Below, one piece after another: positions 49,790-58,168 of a stretch of 64,000 bases of DNA. The DNA is from Nocardioides seonyuensis (GTDB taxonomy: Bacteria > Actinomycetota > Actinomycetes > Propionibacteriales > Nocardioidaceae). The stretch is taken from assembly GCF_004683965.1 (NCBI RefSeq), contig NZ_CP038436.1, positions 682,001 through 746,000 on the forward strand, given 5' to 3'. The stretch's first letter is position 1. Each line of letters opens with the position of its first letter. Both the position numbers and the translations under genes were made by a program. The notes under the pieces are model-generated. The model made no database searches, was not told the DNA's origin, and was given only the letters and a program-made list of their open reading frames with translations.

Positions 49790-49877
49790 AGAGTCACCGG
49801 CTACCCGGTGGTTCGTCGGGTTATCGACCGTTGCAACGGTGTCGAACCCGTGCAGTCACCGGGTAGCCGGTGACTCT
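49790..49877. repeat. 88-bp concentric palindrome between convergent genes
   Basis: The outer arms are a perfect 21-bp inverted repeat (49790-49810 and 49857-49877). A second pair CGGGTT/AACCCG (49817-49822, 49845-49850) and a central perfect 14-mer ACCGTTGCAACGGT (49827-49840) all share the centre 49833.5. The right arm is also a hairpin by itself (AGTCACCGG-GTAG-CCGGTGACT). It is probably a bidirectional terminator for pepN and the marR gene, or a REP-like element. Confidence 0.75.
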
Positions 49878-49888
49878 CCCGAGGGACC

Positions 49889-50314
49889 TCACAGGAAGGG
49901 GTCGGTGATCTCCCGCAGCGACTCCAGGGAGCGGCGCAGCTCGCGCATCCGACGCTGACCGAGGTGGGCGGTCAGCTCGCCCTCGACCTGCTGCTCCATC
50001 TCCCGCGCGCAGGCCTGGGCCTGCTTGCCGCGCTGGGCGATGCGGATGAGGCGGGCCCGGGCGTCGGTCGGGTCCGGCACCCGCTCGACGTAGCCGGCGC
50101 GCTCGAGCTGGTCGACCAGGGCACTAGCGGTCTGCTTGGTGACGCCTGCCGCCTCCGCGAGGGTGGTCAGGCGCATGCCGTCGGCATCAAGGCGCGCCGC
50201 CAGTCGGGCCTGGGCGGGAGTGATGTCGAACCCGCGTCGGGCCAGGTGCTCCCAGATCCGGGTCTCGGCATGGCGGTGGACGATGAACATCAGCAGGGGC
50301 AGGGGCAGGGCCAC
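49889..50314 (-). CDS. MarR-family transcriptional regulator
   Basis: This 141-residue winged-helix repressor has a dimerisation helix (residues 1-30), the HTH part ARRGFDITPAQARLAARLD and LTTLAEAAGVTKQTASALVD, then the wing ERVPDPTDARARLIRI with the classic DxRxR motif. The GTG at 50314 follows AGGAG by 8 nt. The gene diverges from a DinB-fold enzyme gene across about 90 bp that hold two tandem palindromes, so it likely represses both genes and is released by a small ligand (inference). Confidence 0.88.
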   Translation of the reverse strand: MALPLPLLMFIVHRHAETRIWEHLARRGFDITPAQARLAARLDADGMRLTTLAEAAGVTKQTASALVDQLERAGYVERVPDPTDARARLIRIAQRGKQAQACAREMEQQVEGELTAHLGQRRMRELRRSLESLREITDPFL

Positions 50315-50351
50315 GTTCCACTCCTGGTCCGACGAGGGGGTTGACGAGATA

Positions 50352-50387
50352 GTCAGGAAGGCTGACCATATTGTCAGGGTACCTGAC
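50352..50387. promoter_or_regulatory. Two tandem palindromes, candidate MarR operators
   Basis: GTCAGGAAGGCTGAC (50352-50366) and GTCAGGGTACCTGAC (50373-50387) are spaced 21 bp apart, two helical turns, so dimers would sit on the same face. They lie between the marR start and the divergent enzyme start (50403). Confidence 0.72.
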
Positions 50388-50402
50388 CAATAAGGGGCTG
50401 TC

Positions 50403-51032
50403 ATGGAGCGGACCGAGATGTGGGGGCACATCCACCGGGAGCGTGCCGCGCTGGCCGAGCAGCTCGCCGACCTGTCACCAGCGGACTGGTCGACGGAGAC
50501 CTTGTGCACCGGCTGGTCGGTGCTCGAGGTCGGCGCCCACGTGATCTCGCACCCCCAGATCCGGGCCGGGGAAGTCGCCGGGATGCTCGCACGCAACCTC
50601 GGACGCCGCGGCTACAACCAGATGACCTACCTCGAGGTGAAGAGACGAGCCCGCAAAGAGACGCCGGAGTCGGTGCTCGCCGACTTCGCGACGTACGACG
50701 GCTCGACCCGCACCGTCCCGGGCACCACCCGCAAGGAGGCGCTGATCGACGTGCTGCTGCACACCCAGGACATCCTGCGACCCCTCGGGCGCTCGCACGA
50801 CATGCCGCCCGATGCCGCAGCCGCCGCCGCAGACCGCGTCCGCGTCCTGGGGTGGCTCACGGGCTGGGGCGCCAGGGGCGTGCGCCTCGAGGCCACGGAC
50901 GTGGACTGGAGCCACGGCGAGGGGCTGCTCGTCCGAGGTCCGATGCAGGAGCTCCTGATGGTGTTCACCGGACGATCGAAGGCCGCGCGCGACCTCGAGG
51001 GCGACGGGCTGGAGCTGCTTGCGAACCGGTAG
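50403..51032 (+). CDS. Mycothiol-dependent maleylpyruvate isomerase/DinB-fold protein
   Basis: This 209-residue four-helix-bundle protein is of the TIGR03083/DinB group. The N-terminal segment MWGHIHRERAALAEQLADLS, TGWSVLEVGAHVISH (metal His) and DVLLHTQDILRPL (second His region) are the usual markers. In actinobacteria such enzymes use mycothiol to detoxify or isomerise electrophiles; many lack a known substrate. It is controlled from the promoter shared with the MarR gene. The start at 50403 sits after AAGGGGCTGTC. It ends 3 bp before the convergent prs stop. Confidence 0.83.
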   Translation: MERTEMWGHIHRERAALAEQLADLSPADWSTETLCTGWSVLEVGAHVISHPQIRAGEVAGMLARNLGRRGYNQMTYLEVKRRARKETPESVLADFATYDGSTRTVPGTTRKEALIDVLLHTQDILRPLGRSHDMPPDAAAAAADRVRVLGWLTGWGARGVRLEATDVDWSHGEGLLVRGPMQELLMVFTGRSKAARDLEGDGLELLANR

Positions 51033-51035
51033 CCG

Positions 51036-52016
51036 CTATGCGTGACCGTCGAACATCGAGGTGACGGAGCCGTCCTCGAACACCTCGCGGATCGCCCGCG
51101 CGATCAGGGGCGCGATCGAGAGCGTCGTCAGCTTGTCGAACTGCTTCTCCGGAGCGACGGGAAGGGTGTCGGTGACGATCACCTCGGTCGCCGGGGAGTT
51201 CTTGAGGCGGTCGACGGCCGGGTCGGAGAGGATCGGGTGGGTGGCGGCGATGATCACGCCCGCCGCACCGTCCTCCATGCACGCCTCGGCGGCCTTCACG
51301 ATGGTGCCGCCGGTGTCGATCATGTCGTCGGTCAGGATGCAGATGCGGTCCTTGACCTCGCCGACGACGCGGTTGGCGACGGTCTCGTTGGGCCGGTCGA
51401 TGTTGCGGGTCTTGTGGATGAACGCGAGCGGCACACCGCCGAGGCGGGCCGACCAGCGCTCGGCCACCTTGATGCGGCCGGCGTCGGGCGAGACCACGGC
51501 GAGCTTGTCGTCGCCGTACTTGTTCTTGACGTAGTCGGTGAGGATCGGCAGCGCCATCAGGTGGTCGACCGGGCCGTCGAAGAACCCCTGGATCTGGTCG
51601 GCGTGGAGGTCGACCGTGATCAGCCGGTCGGCGCCGGCGGTCTTGAACAGGTCGGCGACGAGCCGCGCCGAGATCGGCTCGCGGCCGCGGTGCTTCTTGT
51701 CCTGGCGGGCGTAGCCGTAGAAAGGCATCACGACGGTGATCCGCTTGGCAGAGGCCCTCTTGAGGGCGTCGACCATGATGAGGTGCTCCATGATCCACTC
51801 GTTGATCGGGGCCGTGTGGCTCTGGATCACGAAGGCGTCGCACCCGCGGACCGACTCCTGGTAGCGGACGTAGAGCTCGCCGTTGGCGAAGGCGTAGGCG
51901 TTCTGCGGCACCAGGCCGCACCCGAGCAGGTCGGCGACCTCCTCGGAGAGGGCGGGGTGCGCCCTGCCGCTGAAGACCATCAGGTTCTTCTCGGTGGTCT
52001 TCTTCATTCCGGTCAC
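51036..52016 (-). CDS. prs: Ribose-phosphate pyrophosphokinase
   Basis: This 326-residue enzyme makes PRPP from ribose-5-phosphate and ATP for purine, pyrimidine, His, Trp and NAD synthesis. Motifs: the ATP loop region LMVFSGRAHPALSEEVAD, the regulatory flap part FVIQSHTAPINEWIMEHL, the metal site TVDLHADQIQGFFDGPVDHL and the PRPP loop CILTDDMIDTGGTIVKAAE. The GTG at 52016 has GAGGAG 8 nt upstream and is preferred over the ATG 9 nt later. It follows glmU by 59 bp. Confidence 0.96.
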   Translation of the reverse strand: MTGMKKTTEKNLMVFSGRAHPALSEEVADLLGCGLVPQNAYAFANGELYVRYQESVRGCDAFVIQSHTAPINEWIMEHLIMVDALKRASAKRITVVMPFYGYARQDKKHRGREPISARLVADLFKTAGADRLITVDLHADQIQGFFDGPVDHLMALPILTDYVKNKYGDDKLAVVSPDAGRIKVAERWSARLGGVPLAFIHKTRNIDRPNETVANRVVGEVKDRICILTDDMIDTGGTIVKAAEACMEDGAAGVIIAATHPILSDPAVDRLKNSPATEVIVTDTLPVAPEKQFDKLTTLSIAPLIARAIREVFEDGSVTSMFDGHA

Positions 52017-52075
52017 GCGGTCGACTCCTCAGCGGTGCTGGTCGAACAGTGCAGGGCGAGCGGGGGTGGTGCTGC

Positions 52076-53506
52076 TCAGGATTCTGTCACGTCGTCACCG
52101 GCGTCGGCAGCGGCGGCCGCCTGGGCGGTCCCCGCGCGCTTGGAGACGGCCCAGCCCTCGAGGTTCCGCTGAGGTCCGCCGCTGACCGCCAGGGCGCCCG
52201 GCGGCACGTTTCGGCGTACGACGGTGCCGCCGCCCGTCGCGGCCCCGTCACCGATCTCGACGGGGGCGACGAAGGTGTTGTTGGAACCCGTCCTGGCGTG
52301 CCGGCCGACGACGGTGCGGGACTTGTTGACACCGTCGTAGTTGGCGAAGATCGTGCCGGCGCCGATGTTGGTGCCCTCGCCGATCTCGGCGTCGCCCACG
52401 TAGGAGAGGTGGGGCACCTTGGCGCCCTCACCGATCGTGGAGTTCTTGGTCTCGACGAAGGTGCCGATCTTGCCGTGGCGGCCGAGCCTCGTGCCTGGGC
52501 GGAGGTAGGCGAACGGCCCGACGTCGGCCCCCTCCCCGACGACCGCGAGCTCGCCGTGGGTGCGGATGACGCGAGCCCCGGCGCCGACCTCGCAGTCCTT
52601 GAGGGTGGTGTCGGGCCCCACCACGGCGTCCTCGTGGACGAGGGTCGCCCCGAGGAGCTGTGTGCCGGGCAGGATGGTGACGTCGGGCTCGAGCACCACG
52701 TCGGCCTCGATCCAGGTCGTCGCGGGGTCCATCACGGTCACCCCGTCCCTCATCCAGCGGGTGACGATCCGACGGTTCATCTCCTTGCCGAGCTCAGCGA
52801 GCTGGGCGCGGTCGTTGGCTCCCTCGGTCTGGGTGAAGTCCTCGAGCAGGTGGGCGCCGACCGTCAGGCCGGTGTCGCGGGCGATGCCCACGACGTCGGT
52901 GAGGTAGTACTCGCCCTTGGCGTTGTCGTTGGAGATCCGGGGCAGGGCCTCCACGAGGAAAGCCGCGTCGAAGGCGAGGATCCCGGAGTTGATCTCGCTG
53001 ATCTGCCGCTGCTCGGGAGTGGCCTCCTTCTCCTCCACGATGGCCTCGACGTCACCCTCGTCGTTGCGCACGATGCGGCCGTATCCGGACGGGTTCGCGA
53101 CACGCCCGCTGAGGATCGACACCGCCCGCTGGGCCGCCTCGTGCTCCTCGGCGAACGTGCGGAGGCTCTCGCCCTCCAGCATCGGGGTGTCACCTGCAGC
53201 GACGATGACCGTGCCGGTGGTCGCGCCGCAGCTCTCCATCGCGATGCGTACGGCGTGGCCGGTGCCCTCCTGCGTCTCCTGGACGGCCAGCATCGCCTCG
53301 GGCATCAGCTCGGTGATGTGTGGCCCGACCTGCTCACGCTGGTGGCCGACCACGGCCACCACGCGACTCGGCTCGACGGCCTGCACGGCCTTGAGCACGT
53401 GGCCGATCATGCTGCGCCCGGCGATCGGGTGGAGCACCTTCATGGTCTTCGACTTCATGCGGGTGCCGCCGCCAGCGGCGAGGACGATCACGGTGAGGTT
53501 GCCCAT
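52076..53506 (-). CDS. glmU: Bifunctional GlcNAc-1-P uridyltransferase / GlcN-1-P acetyltransferase
   Basis: This 476-residue enzyme makes UDP-GlcNAc for peptidoglycan. The uridyltransferase domain (about 1-230) has VIVLAAGGGTRMKSKTMKVL and VAAGDTPML. The left-handed beta-helix acetyltransferase domain (about 255-450) has FAYLRPGTRLGRHGKIGTFV, LSYVGDAEIGEGTNIGAGTI and NNTFVAPVEIGDGAATGGGT. A short Ala-rich tail follows. The ATG at 53506 begins MGNLTVIVLAAG. The frame is open far upstream, but the stretch before this ATG has no family similarity and is the promoter of the divergent secreted protein gene. Confidence 0.95.
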   Translation of the reverse strand: MGNLTVIVLAAGGGTRMKSKTMKVLHPIAGRSMIGHVLKAVQAVEPSRVVAVVGHQREQVGPHITELMPEAMLAVQETQEGTGHAVRIAMESCGATTGTVIVAAGDTPMLEGESLRTFAEEHEAAQRAVSILSGRVANPSGYGRIVRNDEGDVEAIVEEKEATPEQRQISEINSGILAFDAAFLVEALPRISNDNAKGEYYLTDVVGIARDTGLTVGAHLLEDFTQTEGANDRAQLAELGKEMNRRIVTRWMRDGVTVMDPATTWIEADVVLEPDVTILPGTQLLGATLVHEDAVVGPDTTLKDCEVGAGARVIRTHGELAVVGEGADVGPFAYLRPGTRLGRHGKIGTFVETKNSTIGEGAKVPHLSYVGDAEIGEGTNIGAGTIFANYDGVNKSRTVVGRHARTGSNNTFVAPVEIGDGAATGGGTVVRRNVPPGALAVSGGPQRNLEGWAVSKRAGTAQAAAAADAGDDVTES

Positions 53507-53571
53507 GGCCCATGAGTGTGTCACCTCCTCACCACGACGAAGATGCGTGCCCGTAACCAAATGCGTACTCG

Positions 53572-53604
53572 CCAGTTGCCCATGGGAGAGAGACCAGCAA
53601 CTGG
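53572..53604 (+). promoter_or_regulatory. Hairpin directly before the ribosome site of the secreted protein gene
   Basis: CCAGTTGC (53572-53579) pairs with GCAACTGG (53597-53604) around 17 nt. The right arm runs into the ribosome site GGGGAGGA (53603-53610) ahead of the GTG at 53618. It may modulate translation or be a DNA operator. Confidence 0.4.
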
Positions 53605-53617
53605 GGAGGACAAGACC

Positions 53618-54889
53618 GTGACACGACGACCCGCCGTGCGGTGCGTGGCAGTGCTCGGGGCGACGGCCCTGCTCGGCCTGACGATGGCTCCGGCCTTCGC
53701 CACGACCGTGGCCCAGGCGCACGCCAACGCACTGACGATCCAGGTCGCCGACCAGGCCAACGACACCGGCACGGTGACCGCGCGCCACGACGGCCTCATC
53801 GAGACCAAGGACGGCGCCGCGACCGCCCCGGTCTCGCTCCTGCAGGGTCAGCAGGTGCTCGCCGCGGGCACCCTTGCCCAGGACGCCACGGCCTCCCTCG
53901 ACGCCAATGGTGACGGGCAGACGGCTGCGTGCGCCGGGATCGCCGGTGACGGCGCCTCGGTCGCCGAGGTCGGCGAGTCGCGCTGCCTCCAGGGCGGCGA
54001 CAACGTCGAGGTCAACCTCGCCAACCTCGACCTGAGCGGGATGTCCACCGTGAACCCCGCGACCGCGCTGGCCCCGCTGCAGGAGCAGCTCCTCGACCCG
54101 CTGGAGGCCCAGGTCCTCGAGCCACTGACCGCTGAGCTGTCGAAGAACCTCAGCGAGAACCTCGGCCCGCTGGCCGACGTCGCGATCGGCGGCACGGTCG
54201 GCGCCGTCGAGTCCCGCTGCGCGGCCACCACCGGCGCCGCCTCGGGCACCACGTACATCACCGACCCCAAGCTGGGCGTGACCCTGGCCGGACAGACCGT
54301 CCAGGTCATCGACCTGCCCGTCGAGCCGGCCCCCAACACCAAGGTCGTCACCAACCTGGACGGCGTGCTCACCGCCGTGCTGACGGGGCTTAGGACCGAC
54401 CTCACCACGACGATGCAGGGGCACCTGTCCGGCCTGACAGCAGTCACCGACGGGATCCAGCACCAGGTCGTCGACACCCTCGTGGACCAGGTGTCGACCC
54501 AGCTGGCCCCGCTGGAGCAGAACCTGCTCGACGTCACCCTCAACAAGCAGGTCTTCCCCGCGGCCGGGCACATCCAGGTCACGGGCATCGAGGCGCAGGT
54601 CCTGCCGGCCGCGGCCGAGCAGCTCGGCGCGCCGCTCGTGACGGCTCGGATCGCCAACGTCGACTGTGGCCCCAACGGGCGCCTCGCCCCGGAGGTCCAG
54701 CAGGCCTCGGCGCCGCTGAAGCTGGAGAAGGCGAAGAAGAAGTTGCCCGAGGTCCCGAAGGTGATCGCCTCGGGCGCCGAGAGCACCCGGGCCTCCGACG
54801 CCGCGGCTCTGGACCCCGTCACCCTCGCCCTGCTCTTCGCCGGCCTGGTGGGCCTGGTGGGCCTGCACCGGCTGGCCAGCAGGCGCTGA
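53618..54889 (+). CDS. Secreted/cell-wall protein with C-terminal membrane anchor, function unknown
   Basis: This 423-residue protein has a signal peptide (VAVLGATALLGLTMAPAFA, about 9-28). A beta-rich domain (about 30-160) holds one disulfide-like Cys pair (TAACAGIAG, ESRCLQGG). A heptad-rich region of Leu and Val (about 160-340) follows, then a C-terminal hydrophobic segment plus RR tail (LALLFAGLVGLVGLHRLASRR). A class F-like sortase gene starts 11 bp later, so anchoring by it is likely. The canonical LPxTG is absent; LPEVP before the tail is the only candidate. The GTG at 53618 has GGGGAGGA at 8 nt. Confidence 0.72.
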   Translation: MTRRPAVRCVAVLGATALLGLTMAPAFATTVAQAHANALTIQVADQANDTGTVTARHDGLIETKDGAATAPVSLLQGQQVLAAGTLAQDATASLDANGDGQTAACAGIAGDGASVAEVGESRCLQGGDNVEVNLANLDLSGMSTVNPATALAPLQEQLLDPLEAQVLEPLTAELSKNLSENLGPLADVAIGGTVGAVESRCAATTGAASGTTYITDPKLGVTLAGQTVQVIDLPVEPAPNTKVVTNLDGVLTAVLTGLRTDLTTTMQGHLSGLTAVTDGIQHQVVDTLVDQVSTQLAPLEQNLLDVTLNKQVFPAAGHIQVTGIEAQVLPAAAEQLGAPLVTARIANVDCGPNGRLAPEVQQASAPLKLEKAKKKLPEVPKVIASGAESTRASDAAALDPVTLALLFAGLVGLVGLHRLASRR

Positions 54890-54900
54890 CGGGACGCGTC

Positions 54901-55518
54901 ATGCACGACGAGGAGGAGACGCCGGCGCCCGACCCGAGGCTGCCGGGCCTGGGCCGCCAGGTCGGCGCCGTCGCTGTGGCACTGCTGCTGCTCGCGGGCG
55001 TCGTCGGTGTCTCGCGAGTGGTCGCGGACTTGGGTGGTACGACGGCGTCCGGCGAGGCCGTCCAGGTCTCCGGGAGCCCGGCGCCGCCCACCAGGCTGGT
55101 CCTCCCGTCGCTCGGCGTCCGGGCCTCGGTGGTGCCGATCGAGATGGACCAGAAGGGTGTCCTCACTCCCCCAGCGGACGTGGACTCGGTCGGCTGGTGG
55201 CAACGGAGCGCGGAGCCCGGCGCCCGCTCAGGCAAGGTCCTGATCACCGGCCACACGGTGCGCATCGGCGACGGCGCCCTGGACGAGATCGGGTCCCTCG
55301 AGCCCGGTGACGACGTCGTGCTCCGGTCTCCCGGCGGCGAGACCCGCTTCCGCACGACGGAGGTGCGCACGCTGACCCAGGAACAGGTCGCGGCCAGGGC
55401 GAAGAAGCTCTTCGGCCAGGAGGACGGCTCGGGCGGCCTCGTCCTCGTCACCTGCACCGACTGGGACGGGACCGCGTGGCGCTCGAACATCGTCGTGAGC
55501 GCCGAGCCGGTGGTCTGA
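54901..55518 (+). CDS. Class F-like sortase
   Basis: This 205-residue membrane transpeptidase has an N-terminal anchor (VGAVAVALLLLAGVVGVSRVV, about 21-41) and the catalytic fold. The His lies in KVLITGHTVR, the active Cys in GGLVLVTCTDWDGT and the Arg in AWRSNIVV. Class F sortases of actinobacteria join surface proteins with an LPxTG-like signal to the cell wall. It begins 11 bp after the secreted protein gene, so that protein is a likely partner. The two genes form a small operon ending before the radical SAM gene. Confidence 0.86.
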   Translation: MHDEEETPAPDPRLPGLGRQVGAVAVALLLLAGVVGVSRVVADLGGTTASGEAVQVSGSPAPPTRLVLPSLGVRASVVPIEMDQKGVLTPPADVDSVGWWQRSAEPGARSGKVLITGHTVRIGDGALDEIGSLEPGDDVVLRSPGGETRFRTTEVRTLTQEQVAARAKKLFGQEDGSGGLVLVTCTDWDGTAWRSNIVVSAEPVV

Positions 55519-55616
55519 GGCGTTCCTCACCTGCTCGGGGGACCAATGGCCCTGTTGCCGGGCGTGCTGTCCGTCAAGGCTGGCGACCGACACCACGCCC
55601 CGCATGGAGGACCCCT

Positions 55617-56744
55617 GTGAGCCACGGCGCCACCCTCGAGCACCGGACGCAGCGCCGCGAGCGCAATTCCTGGATGGCGGGGGTCGACTTCGACCGCGCC
55701 CCCTTCACCATCGCGTGGGAGGTCACCCGCGCCTGCGCGTTCTCGTGCGTGCACTGCCGGGCCGACGCCCAGCACCGGCGCAACCCGGGCGAGCTCACCA
55801 CCGAGGAGGGCTACGCCCTCATCGATCGCCTCACCGAGTTCGGGTCGCCGATCCTGGTCTTCACCGGCGGCGATCCGATGATGCGCAAGGACCTCTTCGA
55901 CCTCATCGCGTACGCCGACGCGGCCGGGCTGCGCTGCTCCCTGACGCCGACCGCCACCGCGCTCCCGACGGTGGACCGGCTGCGTCGTGCCCAGGAGGCG
56001 GGGGTCCGCCGGATCGCGCTGAGCCTCGACGCGCCGACCGCTGAGGTGCACGACGACTTCCGCAAGGTGAAGGGGTCGTGGGAGCGCACCATGGCCATCC
56101 TGCGCAACGCCCGGGAGATCGGGCTCAGCACCCAGGTCAACACCACGGTCACCAGTCACAACCTCGATCTACTCCCCGACATGGTGCGCTTCGTCCGCGA
56201 GGTCGGCGCCGTGCAGTGGAGCGTGTTCTTCCTGGTCCCGATGGGGCGTGGCCAGGAGCTCAGCATGATCTCGCCCGAGCAGCACGAGGAGGTCTTCGGA
56301 TGGCTCCACGACCTCTCGCTCACCGGCGACTTCGACATCAAGGCCACGGCTGCGCCGATGTACCGCCGCGTCGCCATCCAGCGAGGTGCAGGAGCGTCCG
56401 TGGCGGGCGCGGGCTTCGCCACCCATGACGGGCTCGACCGACCGACCCAGGGGGTGAACGACGGGCGCGGCTTCCTCTTCGTCTCCCACCTCGGCGAGAT
56501 CATGCCGTCCGGCTTCCTCCCCCTCAGTGCAGGCAACGTGCGCGTCGACGACGTCGTCGACGTCTATCGCAACCACGAGCTCTTCCGGTCGCTGCGCGAC
56601 CCGGGCAGGCTTACGGGCAAGTGCGGCGCGTGCGAGTTCCGCCAGGTCTGCGGCGGCCAGCGCGGACGTGCCTACGCGATGACCGGGGACCACCTGGCGT
56701 CCGACCCCGCCTGCGCGTACGTCCCCGACGGGTGGCCGTCGTGA
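55617..56744 (+). CDS. Radical SAM/SPASM domain protein (TIGR04053-like)
   Basis: This 375-residue radical SAM enzyme has the cluster motif C-A-F-S-C-V-H-C at about 38-45 (WEVTRACAFSCVHCRADAQH), then SAM-contact segments (LVFTGGDPMMRKDLF, RIALSLDAP). The C-terminal SPASM-like cysteine region holds KCGACEFRQVCGGQRGRAYA. In actinobacteria this family often lies beside a protoporphyrinogen oxidase gene, which is exactly the next gene here, so a role in heme biosynthesis or modification is suggested. The GTG at 55617 follows GGAGG. The stop is inside the next start (GTGA), so the pair is coupled. Confidence 0.85.
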   Translation: MSHGATLEHRTQRRERNSWMAGVDFDRAPFTIAWEVTRACAFSCVHCRADAQHRRNPGELTTEEGYALIDRLTEFGSPILVFTGGDPMMRKDLFDLIAYADAAGLRCSLTPTATALPTVDRLRRAQEAGVRRIALSLDAPTAEVHDDFRKVKGSWERTMAILRNAREIGLSTQVNTTVTSHNLDLLPDMVRFVREVGAVQWSVFFLVPMGRGQELSMISPEQHEEVFGWLHDLSLTGDFDIKATAAPMYRRVAIQRGAGASVAGAGFATHDGLDRPTQGVNDGRGFLFVSHLGEIMPSGFLPLSAGNVRVDDVVDVYRNHELFRSLRDPGRLTGKCGACEFRQVCGGQRGRAYAMTGDHLASDPACAYVPDGWPS

Positions 56745-58168
56745 TCGTGGACACCCCGCACGTCGCCGTCGTCGGAGCAGGGATCGCGGGGCTCAGTGCT
56801 GCCCATCGCCTGCACACCCTCCACCCCGACTGGTCCGTCACGATCGTGGAGGCCTCCGACCGGATCGGCGGCAAGCTCTTCACCGCACGCCACGACGGCT
56901 TCGTCATGGAGGCCGGCCCCGACTCCATGCTCGGCACGCACCCCGCCGGCGCCGCCCTCCTGGCCGCGCTCGACCTGCCGCTCTCACCAGCCGCAGGATC
57001 GGGCCGTGGCACCTTCGTCGCCTCCCGCGGACGGATGCACCGCCTGCCGGACGCCATGACGGGCCTGCTCCCCCGCAAGCCCTGGTCGCTGGCGGTCTCC
57101 CCGCTGTTGTCGCCGTGGACCAAGCTGCGCATGGCGATGGAGTACGCCGTCCCCGCGCGCGCCGGCGACCAGGACGAGTCGGTCGCGTCGTTCGTGACCC
57201 GCCGGCTCGGCCGGGGGGCCTACCAGCGCCTGGCCGACCCGATGGTCGGCGGCATCTTCGCCGCCGACCCGGCTCGGCTGAGCCTGCTCTCCTCGCTCCC
57301 CCACCTGCGTTCGGCCGAGCAGCAGCACGGCGGGCTCATCCGTGCCCTCCTCGCCGACCGGCGCGACCGGCCGTCCGGTGCGCGGACCACGCCGGCGGGA
57401 CCGCCCCTCGTGGCTCCCGCGGCCGGCATGGACGCGATCGTCACAGGACTCGCCGACCGGCTCGACGGCGTGTCCCTCCGACTGTCCTCGCGGCTGGTCG
57501 GCCTGGACCGCGACGGGCAGTCCTGGCGGCTGAGGTTGGTCACCCCGGACGGGGGGTCCACACTGGCCGCGGACGCCGTCGTGGTCGCCGTACCCGCCGG
57601 TGTCGCGTCCACGGCGCTCGCCACGGTCGCCCCCGAGGCAGCAGCGGAGCTCGCCCGCACGGAGTACACCTCGACGGTGACCGTGAGCCTGGGCTACCGC
57701 GACGACCAGGTGCCCGCGCGGCACCGGGACCGCAACTTCCTCACGCCGTCAGGCGAGGGCATGGCGACCCGTGCGTGCACGTGGAGCTCGACGAAGTTCC
57801 CGGGTCGCGCACCCGCCGGCCACGTGCTGCTCAGGGTGTCCTTGGGCGGCCCGGGGAGACCGGCGACCCAGGGCCTGACCGACGACGAGCTGGTGGACAT
57901 CGCCCGGCGCGAGCTGCTCGACACCCTGGGCCTGGACGCTGCGCCTGTCGTCACGTCGGTGAGCCGCTGGGAGCAGCTGATGCCGCAGTACGCCGTGGGG
58001 CACCGCGAGCGGATGGACCGGGTCCACCGTGCCCTCACGACCCATCCCGGCATCGCCCTCGCGGGCAGCGCCTTCCACGGGGTCAGCGTCCCCGACTGCA
58101 TCGCTTCGGGCGAGCGTGCCGCTGACGCCGTCGCCACGTTCCTGCAACCCCAAGGAGAAACAGCATGA
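56741..58168 (+). CDS. hemY: Protoporphyrinogen/coproporphyrinogen oxidase
   Basis: This 475-residue FAD-dependent enzyme has the Rossmann motif VAVVGAGIAGLSAAHRL (about 8-24), EASDRIGGKLFTARHDGF, the substrate-domain region EAGPDSMLG, the mid-domain GGIFAADPARLSLLSSLP and the C-terminal FAD motif GIALAGSAFHGVSVPDCIASG. In actinobacteria this branch is the coproporphyrin-dependent type (HemY/CgoX). The GTG at 56741 overlaps the radical SAM stop as GTGA. The gene is followed at once by the CueP-like lipoprotein gene (ATGA overlap), linking heme synthesis with metal handling. Confidence 0.88.
   Translation: MIVDTPHVAVVGAGIAGLSAAHRLHTLHPDWSVTIVEASDRIGGKLFTARHDGFVMEAGPDSMLGTHPAGAALLAALDLPLSPAAGSGRGTFVASRGRMHRLPDAMTGLLPRKPWSLAVSPLLSPWTKLRMAMEYAVPARAGDQDESVASFVTRRLGRGAYQRLADPMVGGIFAADPARLSLLSSLPHLRSAEQQHGGLIRALLADRRDRPSGARTTPAGPPLVAPAAGMDAIVTGLADRLDGVSLRLSSRLVGLDRDGQSWRLRLVTPDGGSTLAADAVVVAVPAGVASTALATVAPEAAAELARTEYTSTVTVSLGYRDDQVPARHRDRNFLTPSGEGMATRACTWSSTKFPGRAPAGHVLLRVSLGGPGRPATQGLTDDELVDIARRELLDTLGLDAAPVVTSVSRWEQLMPQYAVGHRERMDRVHRALTTHPGIALAGSAFHGVSVPDCIASGERAADAVATFLQPQGETA

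Noticed and set aside
49790..49877. Integron attC site or insertion-sequence end
   Set aside because: The consensus core sites of attC are absent and no transposase or integrase lies nearby.
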